30,234 bases of DNA, taken from the NCBI GenBank assembly GCA_002320005.1, contig DCJK01000008.1, positions 1 to 30,234 on the forward strand, in the 5' to 3' direction. Position numbers and translations under genes: made by a program. Source of the stretch: Firmicutes bacterium UBA1702 (GTDB lineage: Bacteria > Bacillota > Clostridia > Peptostreptococcales > Anaerovoracaceae). Within the stretch, counting starts at the first letter, position 1. Every line of letters starts with the position of its first letter. Shown piece after piece: positions 23,396 through 30,234 of the stretch. Below the pieces are notes generated by a model. That model was not told the DNA's origin. It searched no databases and worked only from the letters and a program-made list of their open reading frames with translations.

Positions 23396-23760
23396 AGCTT
23401 CACCGTAGGAAATTTTTCCCGGAATACCGGAATCACCTTGTTCAAAATCAGCAGCGTATTATACCAAGATGCGCTGATGTTCAGCTTCTGGTTCTCTTCC
23501 AGCTTCAGCTGTGCCAATTTATCCAGGAACGCCTGCCGGCTGCCCAGCACATCCCTGGCCATGGCATAGTACAGCTGCCCTGCCGGCGTCAACGTCATGC
23601 CTTTCTTGTCCCGCACAAAAAGCGCCGCCCCCAGCCGTTCTTCAATCCGGTGCAGCAGCTGAGTCAGAGAAGGCTGAGCAATATGCAGCACCTCCGCCGC
23701 ACGGGTCAAATTTTTCTCGTCTGCAATCGTCTTAATATAGATGAGTTCTTTATCCGTCAT
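23371..23760 (-). pseudogene. LysR-type regulator, truncated after the DNA-binding half
   Basis: 129 residues against about 300. The helix-turn-helix is complete (NLTRAAEVLHIAQPSLTQLLHRIEERLG, LFVRDKKGMTLTPAGQ), and the first strand of the effector domain (LNISASWYNTLLILNKVIPVFREKFPTVKL) starts normally. It breaks off at 23386-23371 against the enolase fragment. A single deletion joined the two genes. The DNA-binding half could still be made. Confidence 0.8.
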
Positions 23761-23791
23761 AGTGGCTTCCTTTGCAATGTCCTATGGATTG

Positions 23792-24715
23792 CTATAATTC
23801 GATCTTTCTAAGGGTAGCTCCCAAAAACTCCAAAAAGTCTCCCGGCAGATGCTTTTCTGTTTCTTTCAGGCACACAATATAGCGTTTGTTCTTGGGAATC
23901 TTATAATTTTCCGGTATGAAATAAATATTCTCTTCTGAGTGGGTCTTTTCCACCAAACTATGCATATATGGAATGATTGAGCAAGCAATACCCCGCACGG
24001 CCAGTTCATGCAGTGTGGCAATCAGGTGCGTTTCCTGCACGATAACAGGTGTCAAACCGAGAAATTCGAAAAGCAGATCCATGCGGTTTCTGGAATCCTG
24101 ACCTTTGCGCGTCACAGCCCAGGCTTCATCACTCAAAACATACGGATCTATATAATGGATACCATTCTGAACGAAAGTATCCTTGTTATGAGGACTGCCT
24201 GTCCTTAAGCAGATTGCATCCATAAAATAGCCGAAATCATGATATTGGAATTCCTTATCCTGCTCCTTACTTCCATTCGAGATGAACAGCTGGAGTTTGT
24301 TTTGCCGCAAGCCTTGCACCAGTTCCTCATGAAAGGACTCCCTGACAGAAAAGCAGATAGTGGGGTATTTCTTTTGCAATACCTGGATCAATGGGGCAGA
24401 AATAATGGAACTTTGATAAGGGGGCAGCCCGATTACGACACTGGAAAGGGTTTCCTTGTCCAACAAAGCTGTCTTTGTCATGAAATTCTCATAGGCAGAC
24501 AAAATCTGTTCACAGGTTTCCTGGAAAAGCATCCCCTGCTTTGTAGGCTCCAGCCCCCTGTACGTCCTGATGAACAGGGGAAAGCCTAATTCTTTCTCAA
24601 GGCGGTGCAGGCACTGGCTTAAAGCGGGCTGGGAAACATAAAGTGTTTCCGCGGCCTTTTTCATATTTTTAGTTTGAAATAACTGCAGCATCCATTGCAT
24701 TTCCCGTATCGTCAT
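23792..24715 (-). CDS. LysR-type transcriptional regulator
   Basis: 307 residues, full length. N-terminal helix-turn-helix MKKAAETLYVSQPALSQCLHRLEKELGFPLFIR, then the periplasmic-binding-like effector domain starting VVIGLPPYQSSIISAPLIQVL. It is divergent from the SLC13 transporter gene and very probably controls the transporter-enolase-lactonase operon, with the operon's substrate or a product as effector. The 157-base intergenic region holds two LysR-type palindromes. Confidence 0.9.
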   Translation of the reverse strand: MTIREMQWMLQLFQTKNMKKAAETLYVSQPALSQCLHRLEKELGFPLFIRTYRGLEPTKQGMLFQETCEQILSAYENFMTKTALLDKETLSSVVIGLPPYQSSIISAPLIQVLQKKYPTICFSVRESFHEELVQGLRQNKLQLFISNGSKEQDKEFQYHDFGYFMDAICLRTGSPHNKDTFVQNGIHYIDPYVLSDEAWAVTRKGQDSRNRMDLLFEFLGLTPVIVQETHLIATLHELAVRGIACSIIPYMHSLVEKTHSEENIYFIPENYKIPKNKRYIVCLKETEKHLPGDFLEFLGATLRKIEL

Positions 24716-24728
24716 GATAACTCCTCTT

Positions 24729-24755
24729 TATATCATTGATATAAGCATTGCTTAT
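24729..24755. promoter_or_regulatory. Two overlapping LysR-type palindromes
   Basis: TATATCATTGATATA (24729-24743) and ATAAGCATTGCTTAT (24741-24755), each a perfect 15-base palindrome of the T-N11-A kind, overlapping by three bases in the divergent region. A TATAAT at 24799-24804 may serve the transporter gene. Confidence 0.7.
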
Positions 24756-24873
24756 ATTATTATACTATATCCTATTAGATTCTCATACAGAATTTTTTTA
24801 TAATTTAAGCACATGAAAATTTCAACTGAACGCCATCACTACACAAAGCAAAACTATTTAAGGAGGAATCTTA

Positions 24874-26160
24874 ATGAGTACACAAATGATGTTTTGCCTG
24901 GGAATCTTTATTTACATGCTGGTCATATTCCTGCTGGGAAAGTGGCCTCTCGGCGTCACCTCCGGCACGGTCATGACCCTGCTGGTGATTACAGGATGCC
25001 TGAAGCCTGCCGCTGTACTGGCAAATTTCGGTAATGACAATACCATCGTCATTGGCGCCATGATTGTCGTTGCTGCCGGCCTGGGCAGGACTTCCCTGCC
25101 CAAGACCATGACGACCCATATCCGGACCCTGACCAGGGGCAATTACAAGCTGGCCTATATGGGCGTGTTGTTCATCGGCTTTCTGCTGACCAGTATGCTC
25201 ACCAGTCCCATGGCAGCTTACGCCATTTCTTTCCCCATCATGGATTCTGTCTGTGATGAATACGGTGTCAGCCGTTCGAAAGGACAATTTCCGTTAGTCC
25301 TCATCTGCGTCGCCTGCTGTGCCATCCTGCCTTTTGGCTTTGCCCTCAGCGAAGCAGCTGTATTTAATGGTTTCATGCAGACCTACGGCTTTACGACAGG
25401 CTTTACGGCTATGGACTTCTTCAAAGGCAGATGGCCTATGATCTTTGTTGTCTTTGCCTGGGCATATTTCATTGCCCCCAAAGTGACCCTGGACAAACCC
25501 ATTGTGCCTATCGCGGCTCTGGAATCCGAAAAGAAAGCGAAAGCTGCCTTAACCCCCTTCGCCGATAAAGCGGGCATCATCATCTTCTGCCTCGTCATCC
25601 TGGGTTTTGTGTTCAGCAAACAGATTGGCTTACCTACCTGGCTGGTTTCCTTTACCGGTGTCTTATTCATGATGATTTTCAAAGTCTTGACAAAACAGGA
25701 GGCTATTGCGGCAATCCCTGTAGATATCTGCCTGTTGTTCATCGGTGCCAATTCCATGGCAACCGCTCTGGTGAAAACCGGAACCGCTGACTATATCGGC
25801 AAAATCATTTCTGCCAACGTAGGCAGCAGTGCCAGCACTTTGCTGCTGCATACCGTGTTTTTTGCAGTTCCCTTTGCCATCACACAATTCATGCAGAACC
25901 AGAGTGTTATGAACGTCTTCGCCCCTATCGCCCTGCTAACCTGCAGTGCTCTGGGTGCTGACCCCAGAGGCTGCCTGATCCTCATTGCTGCCGGCAGCCT
26001 GACGGCCTTCATGACCCCTTCTGCTACCGCAGCCATCGCAATCTCTATGAGTGCCGGCGGTTACGATGTAAAGGCATTGTTTAAAATGGGCTGGCTCGTT
26101 GCCCTCTTGCTGACGATTGCATATATTGCCTACGTCAGCATGGTTTACCCTGCATTTTAA
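24874..26160 (+). CDS. SLC13/DASS-like anion transporter
   Basis: 428 residues, almost all hydrophobic, with about 11 predicted membrane helices. Two similar segments (FLLTSMLTSPMAAYAISFPI near 105-125 and FAITQFMQNQSVMNVFAPI near 330-350) correspond to the paired helix-break regions with SNT-like motifs in the DASS/ion-transporter superfamily. It should import an organic anion with sodium or protons; the following enolase and lactonase suggest a sugar acid (inference). AAGGAGG lies 7 bases before the ATG. The next gene starts 15 bases after its stop. Confidence 0.8.
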   Translation: MSTQMMFCLGIFIYMLVIFLLGKWPLGVTSGTVMTLLVITGCLKPAAVLANFGNDNTIVIGAMIVVAAGLGRTSLPKTMTTHIRTLTRGNYKLAYMGVLFIGFLLTSMLTSPMAAYAISFPIMDSVCDEYGVSRSKGQFPLVLICVACCAILPFGFALSEAAVFNGFMQTYGFTTGFTAMDFFKGRWPMIFVVFAWAYFIAPKVTLDKPIVPIAALESEKKAKAALTPFADKAGIIIFCLVILGFVFSKQIGLPTWLVSFTGVLFMMIFKVLTKQEAIAAIPVDICLLFIGANSMATALVKTGTADYIGKIISANVGSSASTLLLHTVFFAVPFAITQFMQNQSVMNVFAPIALLTCSALGADPRGCLILIAAGSLTAFMTPSATAAIAISMSAGGYDVKALFKMGWLVALLLTIAYIAYVSMVYPAF

Positions 26161-26175
26161 TAAGGAAGATTACCC

Positions 26176-27321
26176 ATGAAGATTGAAAGTATTGAATTAC
26201 GCTACGCCAAACATTATCTCTTTGTACAGATTTATACGGATACAGGCATTGTCGGACTGGGCGAGGCCGGCAACTGGGGATTCCTGGATGCTACAGCTGC
26301 CGCCATCCGGAAATTCATCCCCTATTTATTAGGCAAGGATCCGTTCCGCATTGAGGATATCGGACAGAATCTGTACCGTGCCGTCTACTTCCGTGGTTCC
26401 GTCATCATGAGTGCCATTTCTGCCATCGATATCGCTTTGTGGGATATCAAGGGAAAGGCCTTAGGTGTTCCTGTTTATGAATTGCTGGGCGGCAAGACCC
26501 GCAACAAAGTAAGGGTCTATGCTTCCGTCATGAAACATTCCACCGATGTTGATGTACTTGTTCCCCAATATAAGGAATTGCAGACCCAGGGCTTTAATGC
26601 AGCAAAGATCTTTATCAACGGTACGAAAGAATCGGCAGATGGCTTTGATGAATTTCCTTCCGGCAGAATCGAACACGAACTCCGCAAGGTGCAGGCCATC
26701 CGGGAAGCCGTAGGACCGTACTTCGATCTGGTCCTGGAAGCCCATAGAGGTATGACAGCCCCTGAGGCCATCGCCTTCGGCACTGAAGTTGCTAAATTCA
26801 GACCCATGATCTTCGAAGACCCTGTAGCGCCGGATAATGTGGATACCATGGCCTACGTCGCTTCTAAGATTCCTGTACCCATAGCAACTGGCGAACGGTA
26901 TATCAATATCCGTGAGTTCGAGGTGCTCATGCAGAAGCATGGAGCCAGCTATGTCCGTCCTGATGCCTGTGCCGTAGGTGGTATCACCGCCACAAAGAAG
27001 ATTGCCGCCATGGCCGAAGCCAACGATGTGCTGGTCGTACCCCACAATCCCCTGGGACCTGTTTCCACCGCCGCCTGCCTGCAGCTCTGTGCCTGCATTC
27101 CCAACCTGGGCATCCAGGAATTGCCTGGTTTCTGCCTGAATGGTGCAGAAGACGCCATGGTCAAAGAGCCATTCCATTTTAAAGACGGGTTCCTGGCTAT
27201 TCCGGAAGCCCCCGGTATCGGCATAGAATTGAGCGACCAGGCAGAAGAGCTGTATCCGGCTAATGAACGCGGCTCCAACATCGCCAAGCGAGCTTTTGAT
27301 GGTTCTGTAAAAGACTGGTAA
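26176..27321 (+). CDS. Enolase-superfamily sugar-acid dehydratase (galactonate dehydratase-like)
   Basis: 381 residues. Metal ligands Glu188 (EAHRG), Glu214 (FEDP) and Glu240 (GER) are each 26 apart, and His190 and His290 (PHNPLGP) lie 2 and 50 residues after the first and third. This spacing equals that of D-galactonate dehydratase (D183, E209, E235, H185, H285), except that the first ligand is Glu not Asp. The C-terminal PNLGIQE also fits. So dehydration of a sugar acid to a 2-keto-3-deoxy acid is the most likely reaction; the exact sugar is unknown. The gene follows the transporter by 15 bases with AAGGAAG before ATG. Confidence 0.8.
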   Translation: MKIESIELRYAKHYLFVQIYTDTGIVGLGEAGNWGFLDATAAAIRKFIPYLLGKDPFRIEDIGQNLYRAVYFRGSVIMSAISAIDIALWDIKGKALGVPVYELLGGKTRNKVRVYASVMKHSTDVDVLVPQYKELQTQGFNAAKIFINGTKESADGFDEFPSGRIEHELRKVQAIREAVGPYFDLVLEAHRGMTAPEAIAFGTEVAKFRPMIFEDPVAPDNVDTMAYVASKIPVPIATGERYINIREFEVLMQKHGASYVRPDACAVGGITATKKIAAMAEANDVLVVPHNPLGPVSTAACLQLCACIPNLGIQELPGFCLNGAEDAMVKEPFHFKDGFLAIPEAPGIGIELSDQAEELYPANERGSNIAKRAFDGSVKDW

Positions 27322-27341
27322 TATAAAAAGGAGAATTTTTC

Positions 27342-28178
27342 ATGTTTAAGTCTAAAAGTTTTCGTTTCCGCTGGATCAATGCCCAATGTTTTGAATTTCA
27401 ACTAAACAACAGCAAAACGCTGCTGACAGATCCCTGCTATAGCTGTAAGGAATCCTTTGGCAAGAAATGTCCTCCGGGATTTACCACACAGGATTTGGAA
27501 GGCTGTGACTATCTGTTCGTGAACCATAGCCATGGGGATCACGTAGCCAACCTGCAGGAAGTTTATGACCGCTTCCATCCCACAGTCATTGCTCCCTCTC
27601 CCATCTGTTTTGAGCTGGCTAAGGAACATGAATTTGTCCTGACGGATATTTATCCGGTGGATTATAACCAGACCTACTATTTTGATGGCTTCATTCTGGA
27701 AACTTTCCATGGCCAGCATCACAGATATGATGCCACCTATCAGAATATCGCCGAAAAATTCAAAGGAAAGTATCCCGGCAGCCGGGATCTGAACGCCCTT
27801 GGCAGTATTTTCAATATGAACTTCATCCTGACTACGGATCAGGGCTTCCGGGTAGCCTTTATCGGCGGCAATGACGATGGCATGCTGCAGCGTATGGCCG
27901 GTACGAAGAAGCCGAACATCGTGCTGCGCAATAAGATGGCTTCCTCCGCCGTCAAAGAAGGTGTTGCTGAAGCTTTTGCAGATTGGGTCAATAAAGCAGA
28001 TATCCAGCTTTTAGTTCCCATGCACTATGAAACCTGGCTGACAGAAGATCCTGTCTTTGCCAAAAAGGTTTTTTCGGATATGAACAACATGCTGGAAAGC
28101 TCCCATGCAGTTGCCAGAGCGGCCTGCATTGAACGGACGAAATGGTACACGGTAAATATCACAATTGAAGAAGATTGA
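27342..28178 (+). CDS. UlaG-like MBL-fold lactonase/hydrolase
   Basis: 278 residues, no signal peptide, so cytoplasmic. Metal motif NHSHGDHV (His62, His64, Asp66, His67), later GGNDDG and a late PMHYETW. The layout is that of the UlaG/L-ascorbate-6-phosphate lactonase branch of the beta-lactamase fold. In this operon it may open a lactone of the sugar acid taken up by the SLC13 carrier. AAAAGGAG lies upstream of the ATG and the gene is last before a strong terminator. Confidence 0.8.
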   Translation: MFKSKSFRFRWINAQCFEFQLNNSKTLLTDPCYSCKESFGKKCPPGFTTQDLEGCDYLFVNHSHGDHVANLQEVYDRFHPTVIAPSPICFELAKEHEFVLTDIYPVDYNQTYYFDGFILETFHGQHHRYDATYQNIAEKFKGKYPGSRDLNALGSIFNMNFILTTDQGFRVAFIGGNDDGMLQRMAGTKKPNIVLRNKMASSAVKEGVAEAFADWVNKADIQLLVPMHYETWLTEDPVFAKKVFSDMNNMLESSHAVARAACIERTKWYTVNITIEED

Positions 28179-28184
28179 GTTCGC

Positions 28185-28226
28185 AAAAACGACTCACGCA
28201 GACTGATTGCTGTGTGAGTCGTTTTT
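28185..28226. terminator. Bidirectional terminator of the sugar-acid operon
   Basis: AAAAACGACTCAC and GTGAGTCGTTTTT, 13 perfect pairs, loop 16 bases, 6 bases past the stop. Confidence 0.9.
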
Positions 28227-28312
28227 AGTGGCTGACAGGCTGGTTGTCAAGGTCTGATAATCGCCAGCCATTCATTTGGACATAAAAAAGCCCACTATCA
28301 GCATTCTTTATC

Positions 28313-28368
28313 CTTGACAAATTCTTTTATATGCTCTATAGTGTATTTGCACACTGTTATTACACTAT
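28313..28368 (+). promoter_or_regulatory. Promoter and operator of second MarR gene
   Basis: Consensus TTGACA (28313-28318), 18 bases, TATAGT (28337-28342). ATAGTGTA (28338-28345) and TACACTAT (28361-28368) form an 8-base inverted repeat over the -10 and start region; AGGAGG follows directly. Confidence 0.75.
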
Positions 28369-28381
28369 TTAGGAGGTACGT

Positions 28382-28789
28382 ATGATTCCCTGTGATTGTT
28401 ATTGTGCTCTTTTGCGCCGCAGTGCCCAGAGCCTGACGACTTTATATGACGAAGGCCTGGCTCCGGCGGGCCTGTCCATCACCCAATTCAACCTTCTGAC
28501 GAGGCTCGACCTGCTGCAGAAGGCCAACGGTACCCAATGGGCGGAGGCTGCAGGCCTGGAACGGACTACCCTGGTCCGGAATATCAAGGGCCTGGAAAAG
28601 CAGGGCTGGCTGCAGCGGGCTGAAGGCTCCGGCAAAACCTACGAGCTGTCCCCAGCCGGCAAGGCGATCCTGTCAGAAGCCCGGCCCCGCTGGCAGGCTA
28701 TCCAGGACAAGGTGGCAGCCATCCTGGGCCCTGCCGACGCAGCGGCTCTGGAGCGGATTCAGGAAAAACTGGAAAGGAGTTTAGGCTGA
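28382..28789 (+). CDS. MarR family regulator
   Basis: 135 residues. Winged helix: LSITQFNLLTRLDLLQKANG, WAEAAGLERTTLVRNIKGLEKQGWL and GKTYELSPAGKAIL. The N-terminus IPCDCYCALLRR holds three Cys in five residues, suggestive of redox sensing or metal binding. It starts after AGGAGG and overlaps the next gene (TGATG), so both are one operon controlled by the palindrome at 28338-28368. Confidence 0.87.
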   Translation: MIPCDCYCALLRRSAQSLTTLYDEGLAPAGLSITQFNLLTRLDLLQKANGTQWAEAAGLERTTLVRNIKGLEKQGWLQRAEGSGKTYELSPAGKAILSEARPRWQAIQDKVAAILGPADAAALERIQEKLERSLG

Positions 28790-29772
28790 TGATGAACGAC
28801 GAACTTGCGAAAGAAATAGAACAACAAGCCCTGGCCCATGGGTTTTCTGCCTGCGGCATTATCTCTTTGGACGACATGGATGGCTATGCAAAAATGTATG
28901 AGGAGCGCATGGAAAACGTCCCGGAAAGCAGGCCTTTTTACAGCCGGCCGGAAATGCAGCAGATTACGCAGGTCAAAAAAAGATTCCCCTGGGCGAAATC
29001 CCTCATCATCTGCACCACGGACTACACCCGCTACCGCTTTCCGAAGGAGCTGCGGAACAAATTTGCCAAGGCATTCTTATTGAGCCGTGACGGCGATACC
29101 ACCACGGAGCTTTACCGGAAGAAACATGATTTCACCCGCTGGCTGACAGATAAGGGCCTGCGCTGGGAAGGGGGCGACGATACCAGCCACCTGCAGATCG
29201 GGGGCCTGCGCTATGCGGCCATGAAGGCGGGGCTGGGCATCATCCGTCGGAACAATTTCTTTTACAACGAAAACGGCTGTTATGTAGAACTGGACGGCTA
29301 CGCCATCGATGCCGAGTGCCGCCTGTACCATCATGCGGTCATCCGCCCCTGCAGCGACCGGTGCAATCTGTGCCAGAAGGCCTGCCCTTCCCACGCGCTA
29401 CAAGGACCGAATAAGTTCAGCCCTTTGCGCTGCGTCAGCTTCTGCAATACCTTCGGCCTGGGCTGGAATCCTATGAAGGTCACGGACGAAGAAATGGGCA
29501 CCTGGACCATCGGCTGCGATGCCTGCCAGGATGCCTGCCCTTATAATAGAAGGAAGAATTGGGATGAGGGCGAACCCTTCCCCAATCTGGAAGAGCTGGT
29601 GCCCTATTTCGACCTGGAACGCCTGCAGACGGCTCCTGCCGAAGAGATTATTGAAAAGGTCCTGCCCAAGACCCAAGAGCATATTTTCCCGAACCAGGTA
29701 AATCGGCTCCGGGAAAGTGCCAAAAGAGCGATGAAGAATAGCTTGGGTGAAACGTTAGATGTTAGACGTTAG
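28789..29772 (+). CDS. QueG-like double 4Fe-4S cluster protein
   Basis: 327 residues. The N-terminus (QALAHGFSACGI) resembles the epoxyqueuosine reductase family. Two 4Fe-4S motifs: Cys188, 192, 195, 199 (CSDRCNLCQKACP) and Cys243, 246, 250 (CDACQDACP) with Cys215/219 in between. It departs from true QueG in the first half, so I call it a related reductase (4Fe-4S double-cluster family), likely using a corrinoid or passing electrons; function not assigned. The last residues (ETLDVRR) come from a TTAGA triplet repeat next to the MITE-like element, so the original 3' end may have been altered. Confidence 0.78.
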   Translation: MMNDELAKEIEQQALAHGFSACGIISLDDMDGYAKMYEERMENVPESRPFYSRPEMQQITQVKKRFPWAKSLIICTTDYTRYRFPKELRNKFAKAFLLSRDGDTTTELYRKKHDFTRWLTDKGLRWEGGDDTSHLQIGGLRYAAMKAGLGIIRRNNFFYNENGCYVELDGYAIDAECRLYHHAVIRPCSDRCNLCQKACPSHALQGPNKFSPLRCVSFCNTFGLGWNPMKVTDEEMGTWTIGCDACQDACPYNRRKNWDEGEPFPNLEELVPYFDLERLQTAPAEEIIEKVLPKTQEHIFPNQVNRLRESAKRAMKNSLGETLDVRR

Positions 29773-29775
29773 AGA

Positions 29776-29965
29776 CTAGTATAGAAAACCGTAATTAACT
29801 TTCACATTCAACTCCGTAGGGGTTTGCCAGAGGGACCTGTGGGTCCCGGCGGTAAACCCGCTATCCAGGCTGTTCAACGTGAATTTCGGGCTTACCGACG
29901 CTACGCTCTGGCAAGCCCCTACGGTGTAGTGCAAATAGAAACTTATTTGCAGTTTGTCGTACTAG
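29776..29965. mobile_element. MITE-like element 2 (190 bp)
   Basis: Imperfect terminal inverted repeats beginning CTAGTA and ending in TTTC/GAAA, like element 1. Inside, CCGTAGGGGTTTGCCAGAG (29814-29832) faces CTCTGGCAAGCCCCTACGG with one mismatch, and GGGACC-tgtg-GGTCCC adds a hairpin. It starts 3 bases after a stop codon. No ORF. Confidence 0.7.
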
Positions 29966-30041
29966 TGTGCTCCGCACGGACACCCCCACTACCGGCTACG
30001 CCGGTCCCCCGCCCCCGCAACACGAGGGCGGACTGGGAAAA

Positions 30042-30097
30042 AAGAACCTGCTGTCGGAGGTTAGAATCTATCCCCCGAAAGCAGGTTCTTCTTTTTT
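30042..30097 (+). terminator. Long hairpin terminator
   Basis: AAGAACCTGCT (30042-30052) pairs with AGCAGGTTCTT (30080-30090); an inner TCGG.GG/CC.CCGA stem continues it; a T-rich tract follows. Confidence 0.85.
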
Positions 30098-30137
30098 CTT
30101 TTTTCTTTTTTCTTTTTTCTTTTTTCTTTTTTCTTTT
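30091..30137. repeat. 7-bp microsatellite (CTTTTTT)6
   Basis: Six full CTTTTTT units and part of a seventh directly after the terminator stem. Such tracts change length by slippage and would alter the terminator's T-tract. Confidence 0.9.
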
Positions 30138-30149
30138 CCTCGCCCGCCG

Positions 30150-30234
30150 CAGGTATACTGTACCCATAAGTGTGGACACTTTTTAAGAGTAGCACCTGCC
30201 CACAAAATTGGACAGGCTACAATTTGAATCCTTT
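30150..30234. other. Possible insertion-sequence edge at window end
   Basis: TGTGGACACTTTTTAAGAGTAG and TGGACAGGCTACAATTTGAATCC resemble the ends of IS3-type elements, but no transposase lies in the window, so this is only a pointer. Confidence 0.25.

Noticed and set aside
26461..27177. 238-codon minus-strand ORF
   Set aside because: Antisense shadow of the enolase-superfamily gene.
29824..30234. ORFs over MITE and microsatellite (Phe- or Lys-rich)
   Set aside because: Low-complexity translation of the T-rich repeat; not genes.

Overview
The window reads as chromosome of a low-to-mid GC, anaerobic Bacillota. A clear periplasmic signal peptide, the 4Fe-4S, flavin and sugar-acid genes and the style of the regulators point most to a Negativicutes gut commensal (Acidaminococcus or Phascolarctobacterium type). 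That placement is an inference; there is no rRNA or marker gene here to settle it.

Layout. (1) 1-2345: end of a prophage or integrative element on the minus strand: a leader RNA, a sigma-region-4-like regulator, a KilAC antirepressor, a DUF4406/DUF7768-like protein and the start of an archaeo-eukaryotic-type primase. (2) 2629-7460: a plus-strand operon of four genes: an unrecognised 450-residue protein whose start is frameshifted, an unrecognised 216-residue protein, a 783-residue RloC/PrrC-like ABC ATPase with zinc hook and a candidate anticodon-nuclease triad, and a tiny XRE regulator, closed by a strong terminator. This is the best candidate for an undescribed defence module; the first two proteins share a 22-residue motif. 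(3) 7587-20060: a decaying defence island: truncated hsdM, a GIY-YIG/DUF4357 gene, a broken DUF2075 (Schlafen-group helicase) gene, three small unknown ORFs, two toxin-antitoxin modules lying between long repeats, an HxlR regulator with a divergent flavodoxin-like reductase, a methyltransferase, a GIY-YIG/DUF4357 relic, an hsdS tail, a nitrilase and a Fic protein. (4) 20200-30234: metabolic genes: periplasmic MBL hydrolase, old-yellow-enzyme reductase and MarR regulator; a relic LysR/enolase pair; then an intact LysR with divergent SLC13 transporter, galactonate-dehydratase-like enolase and UlaG-like lactonase; finally MarR with a QueG-like iron-sulfur protein.

How the parts work together. 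The RloC-like operon probably senses damage or phage action and cuts tRNA or a similar target, with the two upstream proteins as partners. Both TA modules have palindromic operators laid over their promoters. The LysR-transporter-enolase-lactonase set looks like uptake and breakdown of a sugar acid or its lactone. Intergenic repeats (two MITE-like elements, three copies of a 120-160 bp repeat, two terminator-bearing repeats, a 7-bp microsatellite) are unusually dense and sit at most boundaries where genes are broken.
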